A stretch of 64,000 nt of DNA from Gayadomonas joobiniege G7. GTDB taxonomy: Bacteria; Pseudomonadota; Gammaproteobacteria; Enterobacterales; Alteromonadaceae. The stretch covers positions 186,001-250,000 of the forward strand of contig NZ_AMRX01000001.1 of assembly GCF_000300815.1 (NCBI RefSeq). Reading direction: 5' to 3'. Numbering within the stretch: the first letter of the stretch is position 1; the number at the start of each line of letters is the position of its first letter. The position numbers and the translations under genes are program-made. A model generated the notes under the pieces. It did no database searches. It saw only the letters and a program-made list of their open reading frames with translations, and was not told the origin of the DNA. Shown here piece after piece: positions 8,822 to 18,312 of this stretch.

Positions 8822-10642
8822 ATGAAGACATTTAAACAAATTGGCTGTCTGGCTTTGCCAGTCGTTCTGTTACTTTCCGCCTGTGGTTCTGCGCCAAAAC
8901 GCCAAACAGAAGCCCCAAAAGTAACAACGCCAGAACAATCAGTTGAACCCTCTGACATCTCGGCACAAAGCTACCTAGACAAAGCTGCACAGGCATCAAT
9001 TGAAGCGCAACCTCAACTCTACCTAAGAGCAGCGGATCGCCTTTTATTCGAAGAGCAACCTGCTAAAGCACTAGCGCTGTTAATGCAACAAACTGAAACA
9101 CAACTTGAACCTGAATTAAAAAAACAAAAAGATTTATTTAAAGCCGAAGCCTTACTCGCACTATCAGAGCCCAAATTGAGCTATTTTTTAGTGAAAGAGA
9201 TTGACCAGATTGAAGGATTCTCGGGCCGCCTGTTTCATACTCAATTCGAAAGTGCCAGGTTAGCCGGCCATTATCAGCATGCTATTCAACTAATAGATAA
9301 ACTTAGACCTTATATCAAGTTCACCGAACAACAAGACTTTAATAATAAAATTTGGCAAACACTCATTCATTTACCTTGGCCTGAAAGCCAACAAATGGCA
9401 AGGATCTCAGGAAGCGAACTAGATGGCTGGTTAACCTTGTTAGCCCTCAGCTACGAACAACTTCATCAACCCACTGAGTTATTACAAAAGGTCTTGCAAT
9501 GGCAGCAACAATCAGCAAATCATCCAGCCTCTAAACACCTGCCACAACCGCTCATAACAGCCCTACAAGACACCCCAATTCGGCCGCAAAATTTAGCCGT
9601 TATTTTACCACTAAGTGGGCAATTTGCTCAGCAAGGGGAAGCGGTACAACAAGGTATTATCGCGGCGCAGTTCGAACAGGGCAATAAGCAACAAACAGTT
9701 ACCTTTTTAGACAGTGAAACACTCGATTATAATCAATTGGCCACCGCCAACTATGATTTTTATATAGGCCCACTATTAAAAAGCAATATTACTCGTTTAA
9801 TAGAGCAGCAACCTAATCAGCCAATGCTCCTGCTCAATGAAGCAAAACAAGAGGATCTGCCAAATCACCCACAGCGTTTTTATTATGCCCTAGCCCCCGA
9901 AGCAGAAGCTCGCCAAGCTGCTCTCAAAATGCTAAAAAACGGTCTTCAACAACCGATAGTGTTGGCATCTAACGATAATTATGGCCGTCGTATGAGTGAG
10001 GCGTTTCGCCAAGTTTATGCAGACCAAGGCAGCCCTGTGGTTGGTTATGGCTATTTTAGCAACCCAGAAGAAATGGAAGATACGGTAGAGCGCTTAATGG
10101 AAACCGGCACCAGCAAAAGCCGTATTCGCACCGTCAAACAGCTATTGAATAATTCTCCCAAATTTGAAGCGGATGCTCGCAACCGCCAAGACATAGATTC
10201 GATTTATATCATAGGTAACGAAACCGAAACTCGAATTATTAAACCTTATATCGATGTAAATACGTCGCCATTTGCGCCACTTGTACCTATTTATGCCAGT
10301 TCACGTAGTTTTAGCAGCCGCTTGAACAATGCGGATATGCGGGATTTAAATCGCATAATTTTTAGCGACATGCCTTGGTTATTGCCGGGCCGAGCAAAAC
10401 ACACTAAATTAGCGAATCAAATGCAGCTGGTGTGGCAAAATGCGTCTGATGACAAGAGTCGTTTTTTTGCTTTTGGTTTTGATGCATATCAGTTAACTCA
10501 GCATTTATTAAAAATGAAACACCTGCCAAATTATGCTTATGATGGATTAAGTGGTCGGTTGACGTTAGCTGGCAATAAAGTTGAGCGATCTCTAAGTTGG
10601 GCTAAATTTAGTCGTAGCCGGATTGTTGCGGTTAACCCATAA
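8822..10642 (+). CDS. lpoA: Outer-membrane lipoprotein activator of PBP1a, LpoA
   Basis: Outer-membrane lipoprotein that reaches through the periplasm to activate the peptidoglycan synthase PBP1a. The lipoprotein signal is at residues 1-21 with lipobox LLSAC. The N-terminal half is helical and TPR-like with many short Gln/Leu-rich repeats. The C-terminal half (from about residue 255, NLAVILPLSGQFAQQGEAVQQ) is a periplasmic-binding-protein-like domain. At 606 aa it is somewhat shorter than E. coli LpoA. Its stop TAA shares a base with the yraN start (TAATG), indicating translational coupling. Confidence 0.93.
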   Translation: MKTFKQIGCLALPVVLLLSACGSAPKRQTEAPKVTTPEQSVEPSDISAQSYLDKAAQASIEAQPQLYLRAADRLLFEEQPAKALALLMQQTETQLEPELKKQKDLFKAEALLALSEPKLSYFLVKEIDQIEGFSGRLFHTQFESARLAGHYQHAIQLIDKLRPYIKFTEQQDFNNKIWQTLIHLPWPESQQMARISGSELDGWLTLLALSYEQLHQPTELLQKVLQWQQQSANHPASKHLPQPLITALQDTPIRPQNLAVILPLSGQFAQQGEAVQQGIIAAQFEQGNKQQTVTFLDSETLDYNQLATANYDFYIGPLLKSNITRLIEQQPNQPMLLLNEAKQEDLPNHPQRFYYALAPEAEARQAALKMLKNGLQQPIVLASNDNYGRRMSEAFRQVYADQGSPVVGYGYFSNPEEMEDTVERLMETGTSKSRIRTVKQLLNNSPKFEADARNRQDIDSIYIIGNETETRIIKPYIDVNTSPFAPLVPIYASSRSFSSRLNNADMRDLNRIIFSDMPWLLPGRAKHTKLANQMQLVWQNASDDKSRFFAFGFDAYQLTQHLLKMKHLPNYAYDGLSGRLTLAGNKVERSLSWAKFSRSRIVAVNP

Positions 10643-10998
10643 TGGGAACGAATAAACGCGCCAAGGGTGAAATTTTTGAACAAAGAGCCGCTCAGTTTTT
10701 AGTTGCTCAGGGTGGCCAAATTGTTACCCGAAACTTTAATTGCCGAATGGGCGAAATTGATATTATTTGTTTTTTGGAGCCAACATTGGTTTTTGTTGAA
10801 GTCAGGTTTAGAGGCCAAAATCGTTATGGCGGGGCCGCGGCGACAATTTCGCCGCAAAAACAAAACAAAATCAAACGTTCAGCAATGTTTTATTTACAAT
10901 CAAATGGCTATAATGTAGCCCATACTCGGTTTCGCTTTGATGTAATTGCGTTTGATTCAAATATCGAGCAGCTAAACTGGATAAAAAACGCGTTTTGA
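10642..10998 (+). CDS. yraN: YraN family (UPF0102) endonuclease-like protein
   Basis: Small protein of 118 aa with the restriction-endonuclease-like fold of UPF0102. The core motif pattern is visible: AAQFL, RNFNCRMGEIDIICF with the catalytic-type E-x-D, then LVFVEVRFR (E-x-R in place of the common E-V-K) and AAATISPQKQNKI. Its biochemical role is not established. It overlaps lpoA by one base and sits directly before diaA, the conserved order. Confidence 0.93.
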   Translation: MGTNKRAKGEIFEQRAAQFLVAQGGQIVTRNFNCRMGEIDIICFLEPTLVFVEVRFRGQNRYGGAAATISPQKQNKIKRSAMFYLQSNGYNVAHTRFRFDVIAFDSNIEQLNWIKNAF

Positions 10999-11012
10999 GA
11001 TATTTATAACTT

Positions 11013-11597
11013 ATGCAAGAATTAATAAAACAAAGCTTCACAGAAAGCATACACACAAAAATCGCAGCTTTGGACGTGCTCGCGCCTGTGATAGAAAATG
11101 CTGCAACTGTCATCTTAAATGCGCTTTTGGCAGAACGTAAAGTCCTTTGTTGTGGTGATGGTTTTTCCCATTCTGCCGCAAACGTTCTAGCCAACGCACT
11201 AAACTACAAACTTGAACATGAACGCCCATCATTGCCAGCACTCGCACTCAACCCAGATGCAATCTCTAGTTCTTTATTGTGTGAAGGTGCTCAAAGTGAC
11301 CATTTATTTGCATTGCCGTTGAAAGCGATTGCACAGCCTGGTGATGTCCTTGTGTGTATCGCAGGCATGGGGCATTCTGCCAGTATGTTGCGCACAATTG
11401 AGGCTGGCTTGTCAAAAGATATGTTAGTAGTTGCATTAACAGGTGGAGACGGCGGTGAAGTGGCTGGTTTATTAGGACCTAACGATGTTGATATTCGCAT
11501 TCCCTCTGAGAGTGCATTGCGCACATTGGAGGTCCACCAACTCGTTGTACATAGTATTGTCGATGCAATAGAAAAAACTTTATTTCCAGGAATGTAA
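11013..11597 (+). CDS. diaA: DnaA initiator-associating protein DiaA (SIS domain)
   Basis: SIS-fold protein of 194 aa. In E. coli, DiaA tetramers bind DnaA and promote timely initiation at oriC. Typical segments are CCGDGFSHSAANVLANALNY near residue 46, LVCIAGMGHSASML (the phosphosugar-type SIS motif), VVALTGGDGGEVAGLL and the C-terminal EVHQLVVHSIVDAIEKTLF. Position between yraN and dolP matches E. coli. The related GmhA heptose isomerase is the main alternative, but context favours DiaA. Confidence 0.92.
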   Translation: MQELIKQSFTESIHTKIAALDVLAPVIENAATVILNALLAERKVLCCGDGFSHSAANVLANALNYKLEHERPSLPALALNPDAISSSLLCEGAQSDHLFALPLKAIAQPGDVLVCIAGMGHSASMLRTIEAGLSKDMLVVALTGGDGGEVAGLLGPNDVDIRIPSESALRTLEVHQLVVHSIVDAIEKTLFPGM

Positions 11598-11599
11598 TC

Positions 11600-12184
11600 A
11601 TGCAAAAGTCTAAGTTATTGCTACTTGTTACCCTGCTGGTGCCTATTCTGAACGGTTGTGCAGTTGCACTGTTTGGCGGAGCAGCAGCCACCACGGCTAT
11701 GGTTGCCAATGACAGACGCTCTTTAGGCGCACAAATTGAAGATCATGAAATAGAAAAAAACATTGAAGACTGGCTTGCCGAAGATGAATCTATCAAAGGC
11801 AAATATGATGTAACCATAATCAGCTTTAACCGCAACGTTTTGTTGGTAGGCCAAGCTGATTCAGTCGAGGTACGCAATAAAATATTAACTGCAGCCACCC
11901 GCTACCCTAACTTTCGCGATATTTTTAATGAAATACGGGTAAGTCAAAAAATCAGCGCAGCTCAACAAACGCAAGATACTTGGCTGACGACAAAAATAAA
12001 ATCACGCATGCTTGCAGATAAAGAGCTAGATGGACACCAGGTAAAAGTAGTAACCGAAAATGGCGAAGTATTTTTAATGGGTCTATTGAATGAGCACGAA
12101 AAAAAGATCGCATTAACTATTGCGCGTAATATCGATGGCGTAAAAAACGTCGTCAACGTCATAGAGCCTTACCAAAACAATTAA
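11600..12184 (+). CDS. dolP: Outer-membrane lipoprotein with two BON domains, DolP (YraP)
   Basis: Lipoprotein of 194 aa. The signal peptide ends at lipobox LNGC (Cys about residue 20). Two BON domains follow, roughly residues 45-115 (starting EKNIEDWLAEDESIKG) and 125-192 (TKIKSRMLADKELDGH to VKNVVNVIEPYQ). DolP binds anionic phospholipid at the division site and supports outer-membrane integrity and the BAM machinery. It starts 2 bp after diaA, so it is the last clear member of the lpoA operon. Confidence 0.93.
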   Translation: MQKSKLLLLVTLLVPILNGCAVALFGGAAATTAMVANDRRSLGAQIEDHEIEKNIEDWLAEDESIKGKYDVTIISFNRNVLLVGQADSVEVRNKILTAATRYPNFRDIFNEIRVSQKISAAQQTQDTWLTTKIKSRMLADKELDGHQVKVVTENGEVFLMGLLNEHEKKIALTIARNIDGVKNVVNVIEPYQNN

Positions 12185-12207
12185 CTCATTGTCCGCGGAG
12201 ACTTAAA

Positions 12208-13206
12208 ATGAGAGACAGCCTTTTTGCTCAGGAAGCAGCAGAAGCCCCTGAGCGCATTGCCTTGCAACTAGATGAAAACGAACACACAATCGAAAAACTA
12301 AGCTCTCATTTAAGGATCATGCGTCCGCGTTTTGTTTACATGGTTGGGCGCGGGACTTCTGAACATGCGTATGGGTATGCTAAATACTTGTTCGAAACCC
12401 AACTGGGGGTGCCAGTTGTACAAGCTGCCCCATCCGTCACCAGCATTTTTGGTCAGAAGCTTCACTTAGAACAATCTCTGGTTTTAGTCGTTTCTCAATC
12501 AGGGCGTAGTCCCGATGTTTTAGAACAGGCCAAAATGGCACGTCAATCTGGGGCTTATGTGGTTGCTATGGTTAACGACGAAGACTCACCGTTAGCCGAT
12601 CTGATTGATGTTATTTTACCGCTTAAAGCCGGCCAACAAAACGCGATTGGGGCGAGTAAAACCTTCTTAACAAGCCTATCATCATTAATCCAACTAGCGG
12701 CAGCTTGGGCCAATAACAAACCGTTAAAACAACAAATCAGACAACTTCCTGAGTATTTGAGCAAGGCGGTTGCAGCCGAAAATATGTGTGATCCAGAAGA
12801 TTTTAAAAATATTCGGAATTGTGCTGTATTGAGCCGAGGTTTTGGCTATTCGGCCTGTAAAGAGATAGCACTAAAACTTAAAGGTATGTGTGGTATCCAC
12901 GCTGAGGCTTATAGTACTGCTGAATTTTTGCATGCGGCTGTTGCTCTATTAGAACAAGAGCTTCCGCTATTTAACGCCATTATAGAAGATCAATCTTACC
13001 CGTTGCACATGCAGCAAATCCAATCAATGCGTGAACAAAACATCAATATAACCGATATATATTTACCACAACAACAGGTTCCCGGCATTATGCAGCCGTT
13101 GACTTTATTACAGCGTTTTTACCTTGAGCTACCAGAAATAGCGAAAGTTAGAGGTCTTAACATTGACCAACCACCAAGGGTACAAAAAATCATAGAAACG
13201 CTTTAA
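12208..13206 (+). CDS. Double-SIS sugar-phosphate isomerase/deaminase (NagB-II/AgaS-like)
   Basis: Protein of 332 aa with tandem SIS domains, like GlmS C-terminal halves and the NagB-II glucosamine-6-phosphate deaminases. SIS 1 carries YMVGRGTSEHAYGYAKYLFE and LVVSQSGRSPDVLEQ. SIS 2 carries LSRGFGYSACKEIALKLKGM and AEAYSTAEFLHAAVAL. NagB-II relatives normally have HGP where this protein has HAA, so activity or specificity may differ. No nag genes are nearby. It starts 23 bp after dolP and could be cotranscribed with it. Confidence 0.78.
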   Translation: MRDSLFAQEAAEAPERIALQLDENEHTIEKLSSHLRIMRPRFVYMVGRGTSEHAYGYAKYLFETQLGVPVVQAAPSVTSIFGQKLHLEQSLVLVVSQSGRSPDVLEQAKMARQSGAYVVAMVNDEDSPLADLIDVILPLKAGQQNAIGASKTFLTSLSSLIQLAAAWANNKPLKQQIRQLPEYLSKAVAAENMCDPEDFKNIRNCAVLSRGFGYSACKEIALKLKGMCGIHAEAYSTAEFLHAAVALLEQELPLFNAIIEDQSYPLHMQQIQSMREQNINITDIYLPQQQVPGIMQPLTLLQRFYLELPEIAKVRGLNIDQPPRVQKIIETL

Positions 13207-13236
13207 GCGCAATACACACTAAAGCTGGCATGAGGC

Positions 13237-13261
13237 ACAAAAAATTGCTTATTGAAGCAAT
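13237..13261 (-). terminator. Terminator of the 13249-13713 gene
   Basis: On the minus strand, ATTGCTT-CAAT-AAGCAAT is followed by TTTTTTG. The stem includes the stop codon of the upstream gene, a compact overlap. Confidence 0.7.
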
Positions 13262-13713
13262 GGTAACAATGCCTCTAAATTTTGGCTCTCAGGCAGCATA
13301 TAAACGTTTTTACCATTCGTTAAGTACAAGTGCCCTTGCTGCTGGTATAAACGCGCTACAAACGCTTTCTGTTGATTGCTGAACCAAAAGCTGACGGTCG
13401 CCTCTGGATAACCTTTAAATGTAGGCGGATCTGTTAGTATCTCTGCTTTTAGTTGCTGCCATTGATGAACTAATTGCTCTATACGTTTACTCGACCAATA
13501 AATATCCTGCGCAGTCATCATTTGCCATTGCCCATCAGACATTTTTTGCACGCTGACTCCCGGAAAGTCAATGCTATAAAGATGCTGATTGGGCGGCAGT
13601 ATCACTTCTACATCGGCTTCGCTAGAAAAAAGCTTGTGGTGTAAACCATTGAATAAAAAAATCATGATCAGGGTGCTAAATATCAGAACATTATTCCAAC
13701 CACGACGTGTCAT
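13249..13713 (-). CDS. Hypothetical single-pass membrane protein
   Basis: 154-aa protein starting MTRRGWNNVLIFSTL. One transmembrane anchor lies at about residues 8-25 and the rest is a predicted periplasmic domain rich in aromatic residues (VILPPNQHLYSIDFPG, YWSSKRIEQLVHQWQQL, ATVSFWFSNQQKAF). I do not recognise the family. An in-frame extension to 13803 would read through the rpmG terminator, so the ATG at 13713 is the better start. It lies directly downstream of rpmBG on the same strand. Confidence 0.72.
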   Translation of the reverse strand: MTRRGWNNVLIFSTLIMIFLFNGLHHKLFSSEADVEVILPPNQHLYSIDFPGVSVQKMSDGQWQMMTAQDIYWSSKRIEQLVHQWQQLKAEILTDPPTFKGYPEATVSFWFSNQQKAFVARLYQQQGHLYLTNGKNVYMLPESQNLEALLPLLQ

Positions 13714-13760
13714 GCCAGCTCCGTTAAATTTAAGATCGACTAGCCCTATCTTACAGATAT

Positions 13761-13789
13761 AAAAAAACCCGGCAAGCCGGGTTTTTTTT
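13761..13789. terminator. Bidirectional terminator downstream of rpmBG
   Basis: AAACCCGGC-AA-GCCGGGTTT forms a strong stem flanked by A7 on the left and T8 on the right, so it can act in both directions. It lies 18 bp past the rpmG stop on the minus strand. Confidence 0.9.
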
Positions 13790-13806
13790 AACTGTTTTAG
13801 CAAAGC

Positions 13807-13962
13807 TTATTTAATTTTAGCTTCTTTAAAAACAACATGTTTGCGAACAACTGGATCAAATTTTTTGATTTCAAATTTGCCCGGCATGTTCTTTTTGTTC
13901 TTGTCGGTAGTGTAAAAATATCCAGTACCGGCACTAGAAACCAATCGAATTTTATCTCGCAT
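13807..13962 (-). CDS. rpmG: 50S ribosomal protein L33
   Basis: 51-residue ribosomal protein. It begins [20 protein letters not shown] and continues [20 protein letters not shown], a textbook L33 of the Cys-free (zinc-independent) type. It sits 11 bp after rpmB in the conserved rpmB-rpmG operon and is followed by a strong terminator. Confidence 0.98.
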   Translation of the reverse strand: MRDKIRLVSSAGTGYFYTTDKNKKNMPGKFEIKKFDPVVRKHVVFKEAKIK

Positions 13963-13973
13963 GGTCGGCTTCC

Positions 13974-14210
13974 TTATACTTTAATGCCGCGTTTGCGGAC
14001 ATCTGCTAAAACGGCATCAATACCATTTTTGTCAATGATACGCATACCTTTAGTGGATACACGCAGTTTAACAAAACGGTTTTCGCTCGCAACCCAAAAA
14101 CGGTGCGATTGTAAGTTAGGTAAAAAACGACGCTTAGTCGCGTTGTTTGCGTGCGAACGGTGGTTACCGACCACAGGCGCTTTACCAGTCACTTGGCATA
14201 CTTTAGACAT
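13974..14210 (-). CDS. rpmB: 50S ribosomal protein L28
   Basis: 78-residue ribosomal protein starting [20 protein letters not shown], with [14 protein letters not shown] and a C-terminal DVRKRGIKV, all typical of L28. It is first gene of the rpmB-rpmG operon, with a strong promoter about 80 bp upstream. Confidence 0.98.
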   Translation of the reverse strand: MSKVCQVTGKAPVVGNHRSHANNATKRRFLPNLQSHRFWVASENRFVKLRVSTKGMRIIDKNGIDAVLADVRKRGIKV

Positions 14211-14290
14211 TGCTGTGTCTCCAAATACGTGCCACAGAGTTGCTGCTCTGAGACAAATCTTGTTGCGTACCCTGATTCAAGAGGGCGCAT

Positions 14291-14319
14291 TTTATACATG
14301 AGATAGGGGTTTGAGTCAA
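14291..14319 (-). promoter_or_regulatory. rpmBG promoter
   Basis: On the minus strand, TTGACT (14314-14319) and TATAAA (14291-14296) are separated by 17 bp, close to the sigma-70 consensus and correctly placed upstream of rpmB. Confidence 0.8.
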
Positions 14320-14344
14320 TATATTTTGTAAAATTTGCTGAAAT

Positions 14345-15022
14345 TTACAGCAATCCGTGCTCAGCAAACGACATTGGAGGACCTTCGCCAATGATAAAAT
14401 GATCTAGCACGCGAATATCAAATAATGCCAAAGCATCTTTTAAGCGACTGGTAATTTGTTTGTCTGCTTGGCTGGGTTCGGCAACACCAGACGGATGATT
14501 ATGGGCAAAAATGACCGCTGCTGCATGTTTGTTCAATGCTTCTTCGGCAACAACCCTTGGGTAAACAGAGGCTCCGTCTATGGTGCCATGAAATAAAACA
14601 TCAAATGAAATCACCTTATGCTGGTTGTCTAAAAATAAACAGGCAAACACTTCATTATGTAAATCACGCAACTCAATACTTAAAAAACTTTTTACCGCTT
14701 CAACCGAAGTTAACGCTTGTCCTTTTTGCACAACTTCAGCCAAATAGCGACGACTCATCTCTAAACAAGCCTGGAGCTGGCAAAACTTTGCTTCACCTAA
14801 ACCTTTGCCCTTTATAAAGGCCTCTTTTGAAGCTGCCATTAACGCACGTAAACTGCCAAATTCAACCAACAAATGCTGTGCTAGCTCAACGGCACTAACA
14901 CCCGCTGCGCCCGTTCGTAAAAAAATCGCCAACAGCTCAGCATCGTTTAACGAGGCAGCCCCGCCAGTCAATAACTTTTCGCGTGGCCGAGTTTGCTCAG
15001 GCCAATCTTTTATCGCCATCAA
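14345..15022 (-). CDS. radC: RadC family JAMM-domain protein
   Basis: 225-aa protein of the RadC/YicR family. The N-terminal helix-hairpin-helix-like region includes [20 protein letters not shown] and [13 protein letters not shown]. The C-terminal JAMM metal-binding motif is [20 protein letters not shown], with HNHPSG followed by the acidic residue. Function is unresolved; the early link to DNA repair was withdrawn for E. coli. Gene order with rpmBG and coaBC is conserved. Two adjacent in-frame ATGs make the exact start uncertain by one codon. Confidence 0.94.
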   Translation of the reverse strand: MMAIKDWPEQTRPREKLLTGGAASLNDAELLAIFLRTGAAGVSAVELAQHLLVEFGSLRALMAASKEAFIKGKGLGEAKFCQLQACLEMSRRYLAEVVQKGQALTSVEAVKSFLSIELRDLHNEVFACLFLDNQHKVISFDVLFHGTIDGASVYPRVVAEEALNKHAAAVIFAHNHPSGVAEPSQADKQITSRLKDALALFDIRVLDHFIIGEGPPMSFAEHGLL

Positions 15023-15118
15023 AGCTTCCTTTTTATGCCAACAGATGAGATCAAAAATGCAATTTGTTTTAATCAGGAGTATAGTTAAGCCATCGCAATC
15101 TGCAATTTTTCAACGGTA

Positions 15119-16336
15119 GTGAAGATCTTAGCCAATAAAAAAATCATTCTCGGTGTCACAGGGGGCATTGCCGCTTATAAAAGTGCGATCTTAACTCGCC
15201 AACTTATTGAGTTGGGCGTTAACGTCAGGGTCGTAATGACAGAGTCCGCACAAGCTTTTATTACACCGTTAACCTTTCAAGCATTATCTGGCAACCCTGT
15301 CAGCTTAGATTTGTTAGACGAGTCAGCTGAAGCGGCTATGGGTCATATTGAACTGGCTAAATGGGCCGATTTAATTTTAATTGCACCTGCCAGCGCCAAC
15401 TTTATCGCTCGCTTGGCGAATGGGTTAGCCGATGACCTGTTAACGACCCTGTGTATCGCAACCCAGGCCCCGATTGCCGTTGCACCGGCTATGAATCAGC
15501 AAATGTGGGCTGCACGACCAACGCAAAGAAATTTAAACTTAATCCGTGAAGATAAACGAATCATTCTAGGTCCAGCCACCGGTCAGCAGGCATGTGGGGA
15601 TGTTGGTTTGGGTCGCATGTTAGAGCCCGAACAGATCTGTCAGTTATTACCCCAAATTTTTGCCCCACAAATCTTACGTAACAAACATCTGGTGATCACT
15701 GCTGGCCCCACCCGCGAGCCACTCGATCCGGTGCGATATATAAGCAACCATAGTTCAGGTAAAATGGGGTATGCTTTAGCGCAAGCTGCACTTGCTTATG
15801 GTGCCCAGGTGACACTTGTGTCTGGACCTTGTGATTTACCTTGCCCGCAAGGTGCTAAACGTATCATGGTAGAAAGTGCTGAACAAATGTTAGCCGCCTG
15901 CCAGCAAAATATAACAGGCGATAATATATTTATTGCCTGTGCAGCCGTCGCTGATTACCAATACAGCCAACCAGCGCAACAGAAAATAAAAAAACAACAG
16001 GCCGAATTAACGCTTACATTTACTCGTAACCCAGATATTTTAGCAACCATAGCCAAACAAAAAGAACGCCCTTTCTGCGTCGGTTTTGCCGCCGAAACGC
16101 AACACGTAGAAAGTTATGCAAGAGGCAAACTCAACAGTAAAAATCTTGATATGATAGTGGCAAATGATGTTTCTGATCCCACAATTGGTTTTAATAGCAA
16201 CCAAAATGCGGTCACTTTATTATGGCACGATGGTCAACAATCTTTTTCTGCCGCCGATAAATTAGACCTATCTTATGAACTACTAACAATAATTAACCAA
16301 CATTATGAAAAAAAACATTCAATTAAAAATTCTTGA
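15119..16336 (+). CDS. coaBC: Bifunctional phosphopantothenoylcysteine synthetase/decarboxylase
   Basis: Coenzyme A synthesis enzyme that couples 4'-phosphopantothenate to cysteine with CTP (CoaB) and decarboxylates the product with FMN (CoaC). The CoaC domain at about 1-190 shows [14 protein letters not shown], the active-site His of [20 protein letters not shown] and the Cys of [11 protein letters not shown]. The CoaB domain follows from about 195 with [18 protein letters not shown]. The start is GTG at 15119. The 3' end overlaps dut by 32 bp. Confidence 0.96.
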   Translation: MKILANKKIILGVTGGIAAYKSAILTRQLIELGVNVRVVMTESAQAFITPLTFQALSGNPVSLDLLDESAEAAMGHIELAKWADLILIAPASANFIARLANGLADDLLTTLCIATQAPIAVAPAMNQQMWAARPTQRNLNLIREDKRIILGPATGQQACGDVGLGRMLEPEQICQLLPQIFAPQILRNKHLVITAGPTREPLDPVRYISNHSSGKMGYALAQAALAYGAQVTLVSGPCDLPCPQGAKRIMVESAEQMLAACQQNITGDNIFIACAAVADYQYSQPAQQKIKKQQAELTLTFTRNPDILATIAKQKERPFCVGFAAETQHVESYARGKLNSKNLDMIVANDVSDPTIGFNSNQNAVTLLWHDGQQSFSAADKLDLSYELLTIINQHYEKKHSIKNS

Positions 16337-16763
16337 TCCCCGAATTGGCAATCAATTTCCACTGCCGGCTTATGCCACAGATGGATCTGCTGGAATGGAT
16401 TTACGCGCCTGTTTAGATGCCCCCATCAGGTTAAAACCAGGGCAAACCGAGCTGCTGCCCACTGGACTTGCAATTTATATTGCCGATCCCAATTTGGCAG
16501 CAACGATTTTACCACGCTCTGGTTTAGGCCATAAACATGGCATAGTACTTGGCAATTTAGTCGGCTTAATTGATTCAGATTATCAGGGACAATTAATGGT
16601 GTCGGTATGGAATCGCGGTCAAACTGAATTTACTATCGAGCCGGGCGAACGCATTGCACAATTGGTATTTGTACCCGTCGTTCAAGCTGAGTTTGAACTT
16701 GTTGATGATTTTCAACAAAGCGTTAGAGGCGAAGGTGGATTTGGTCATTCAGGCCGTCAATAA
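16305..16763 (+). CDS. dut: dUTP diphosphatase
   Basis: Trimeric dUTPase, 152 aa, converting dUTP to dUMP and PPi. All five family motifs are visible: [62 protein letters not shown] and the C-terminal [10 protein letters not shown]. The ATG lies inside the end of coaBC, in the conserved coaBC-dut-slmA order. Confidence 0.98.
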   Translation: MKKNIQLKILDPRIGNQFPLPAYATDGSAGMDLRACLDAPIRLKPGQTELLPTGLAIYIADPNLAATILPRSGLGHKHGIVLGNLVGLIDSDYQGQLMVSVWNRGQTEFTIEPGERIAQLVFVPVVQAEFELVDDFQQSVRGEGGFGHSGRQ

Positions 16764-16774
16764 GAAGCATAACA

Positions 16775-17365
16775 ATGAAAAAAAACACCAATCGTAAACA
16801 AGAGATACTGCAAGCACTCGCCACTATGTTGGAAAGCGCACCTGGTCAAAGGATCACCACAGCTCGTCTTGCGCAAGCCGTGGGTGTAACCGAAGCCGCT
16901 TTGTATCGCCATTTCCCAAGTAAAGCACGGATGTTTGAAGGGTTATTGGATTTTGTCGAAGAAACCATTTTGGTTCGAATCAACCGCATTCTAGATGAAG
17001 ACAAACAATCTGCTAGCCGCTGCTATAAAATTGCCCAACTGGTACTAATTTTTGCTGAAAAAAACCCGGGTATCAGTAGCTTATTAAGTGGTGAAGCCTT
17101 AACAGGCGAGCAGGAAAGATTACGCACCCGGGTTAACAGTATTTTTGAAAAGCTAGAAACCCAGTTCAAACAAGTATTGCGAGAACGGCCAATGCGAGAA
17201 GGAAAATCATTAACCGAAAACGAGCAAATTTTGGCTAATTTGATCACGAGTTGGATCGAAGGGCAGATCCGCCAATACGTCCGTAGTCGCTTCACCCATC
17301 TTCCATCGACTAAGTTGCCAAAACAATGGAAACTACTCCAGCAAACTATATTCGATACACCCTAA
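16775..17365 (+). CDS. slmA: Nucleoid occlusion factor SlmA
   Basis: TetR-fold DNA-binding protein (196 aa) that, when bound to its chromosomal sites, blocks FtsZ assembly over the nucleoid. The N-terminal helix-turn-helix RITTARLAQAVGVTEAALYR with HFPSKARMFEGLLDF is nearly identical to E. coli SlmA. The C-terminal ligand-like domain ends RFTHLPSTKLPKQW. It is 11 bp after dut. Its last 40 bp overlap the next gene in another frame. Confidence 0.96.
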   Translation: MKKNTNRKQEILQALATMLESAPGQRITTARLAQAVGVTEAALYRHFPSKARMFEGLLDFVEETILVRINRILDEDKQSASRCYKIAQLVLIFAEKNPGISSLLSGEALTGEQERLRTRVNSIFEKLETQFKQVLRERPMREGKSLTENEQILANLITSWIEGQIRQYVRSRFTHLPSTKLPKQWKLLQQTIFDTP

Positions 17366-18312
17366 GCTGTCTCTTGGCAGCGGCCACTTTAGCTTGCCAG
17401 CCAGCGCCAGAAGCGATCGTCAAACAGACCCCTGACGGGGCTTTTGCTGGCGATTTATCGGCAATGGGTGAACTGTCCGCGATGAGCACCCAAACAGGCG
17501 TCACTTTATGGGATCGCCGCTCGGCGACCAACAAATTTTTATGGTCACATAAACCCGGCTATCAAAATAGGGTGCATTGTGTTTCGCTTAGCGATAACAA
17601 CCAAACAGCGCTGACGACCACTGATAATGAGTTTGCACTTTGGAATATGCAAACCGGAGCCAACCAGGCGTATTTTAATATCGAAGAAGATTTAATTACC
17701 GACTGTGCGGTTGCCGATTCCGGCCAACAGTTAGTATTAGGTATGCTCAGTGGGCAATTATTAGTCGTGACACCCAAAACTGGCCGCCGTCTGTATTTTC
17801 TGGGACATACAGAGAGAATTAGTCGCGTCGCAATTTCTGCAAACGGTGACTATATCTTAAGTGGCAGTTATGATGGTTCGGCTTACCTATGGCGTAGTCA
17901 AGATGCTCAAATTGTGTATGATTTTTCACTGCAAGGACGCATTACCCAAATTAGCTTAGATCGCCTCGGCCGTTATGCCTTTACCGCAAACAGCACTAAC
18001 CATTCTCAAATATGGGATTTAAGGACGGGTGAGGCACTGAGCCGGCTCAACTATTTTGCACGCCAACAAATATTCTCAGCCGTTACTTTTTCGCACAATG
18101 GTCGCTGGCTCGCCACAGGTGCTCCGGGACAAAAAATTAAAATCTGGGCGGTGGAGACAGGCGAGCTCATTTTTACCAGTGCGTTTATGGCTGATAGTTT
18201 TTCAGCTGCAGCGTTAGATTTAGCTTTTTCGGCAGATGATCAAACCCTGTATGTCGCCATCAGCTCAGGTAAAATTCAAACCATTAAACTCGCTCTGCCC
18301 ACGCAGCCATAA
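17326..18312 (+). CDS. WD40-repeat lipoprotein
   Basis: 328-aa predicted lipoprotein. The start METTPANYIRYTL leads into a hydrophobic stretch ending at lipobox ATLAC (Cys about residue 24). The rest is a beta-propeller of WD40-like repeats; segments such as VTLWDRRSA, FALWNMQTG, SGSYDGSAYLWRSQ, SQIWDLRTGEALS and IKIWAVETGELIF mark blades. It is probably a periplasmic scaffold for protein contacts; no partner is evident. The start overlaps slmA by 40 bp, and the lipobox makes this start convincing. The 3' end overlaps the convergent DyP-like gene. Confidence 0.8.
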   Translation: METTPANYIRYTLSCLLAAATLACQPAPEAIVKQTPDGAFAGDLSAMGELSAMSTQTGVTLWDRRSATNKFLWSHKPGYQNRVHCVSLSDNNQTALTTTDNEFALWNMQTGANQAYFNIEEDLITDCAVADSGQQLVLGMLSGQLLVVTPKTGRRLYFLGHTERISRVAISANGDYILSGSYDGSAYLWRSQDAQIVYDFSLQGRITQISLDRLGRYAFTANSTNHSQIWDLRTGEALSRLNYFARQQIFSAVTFSHNGRWLATGAPGQKIKIWAVETGELIFTSAFMADSFSAAALDLAFSADDQTLYVAISSGKIQTIKLALPTQP

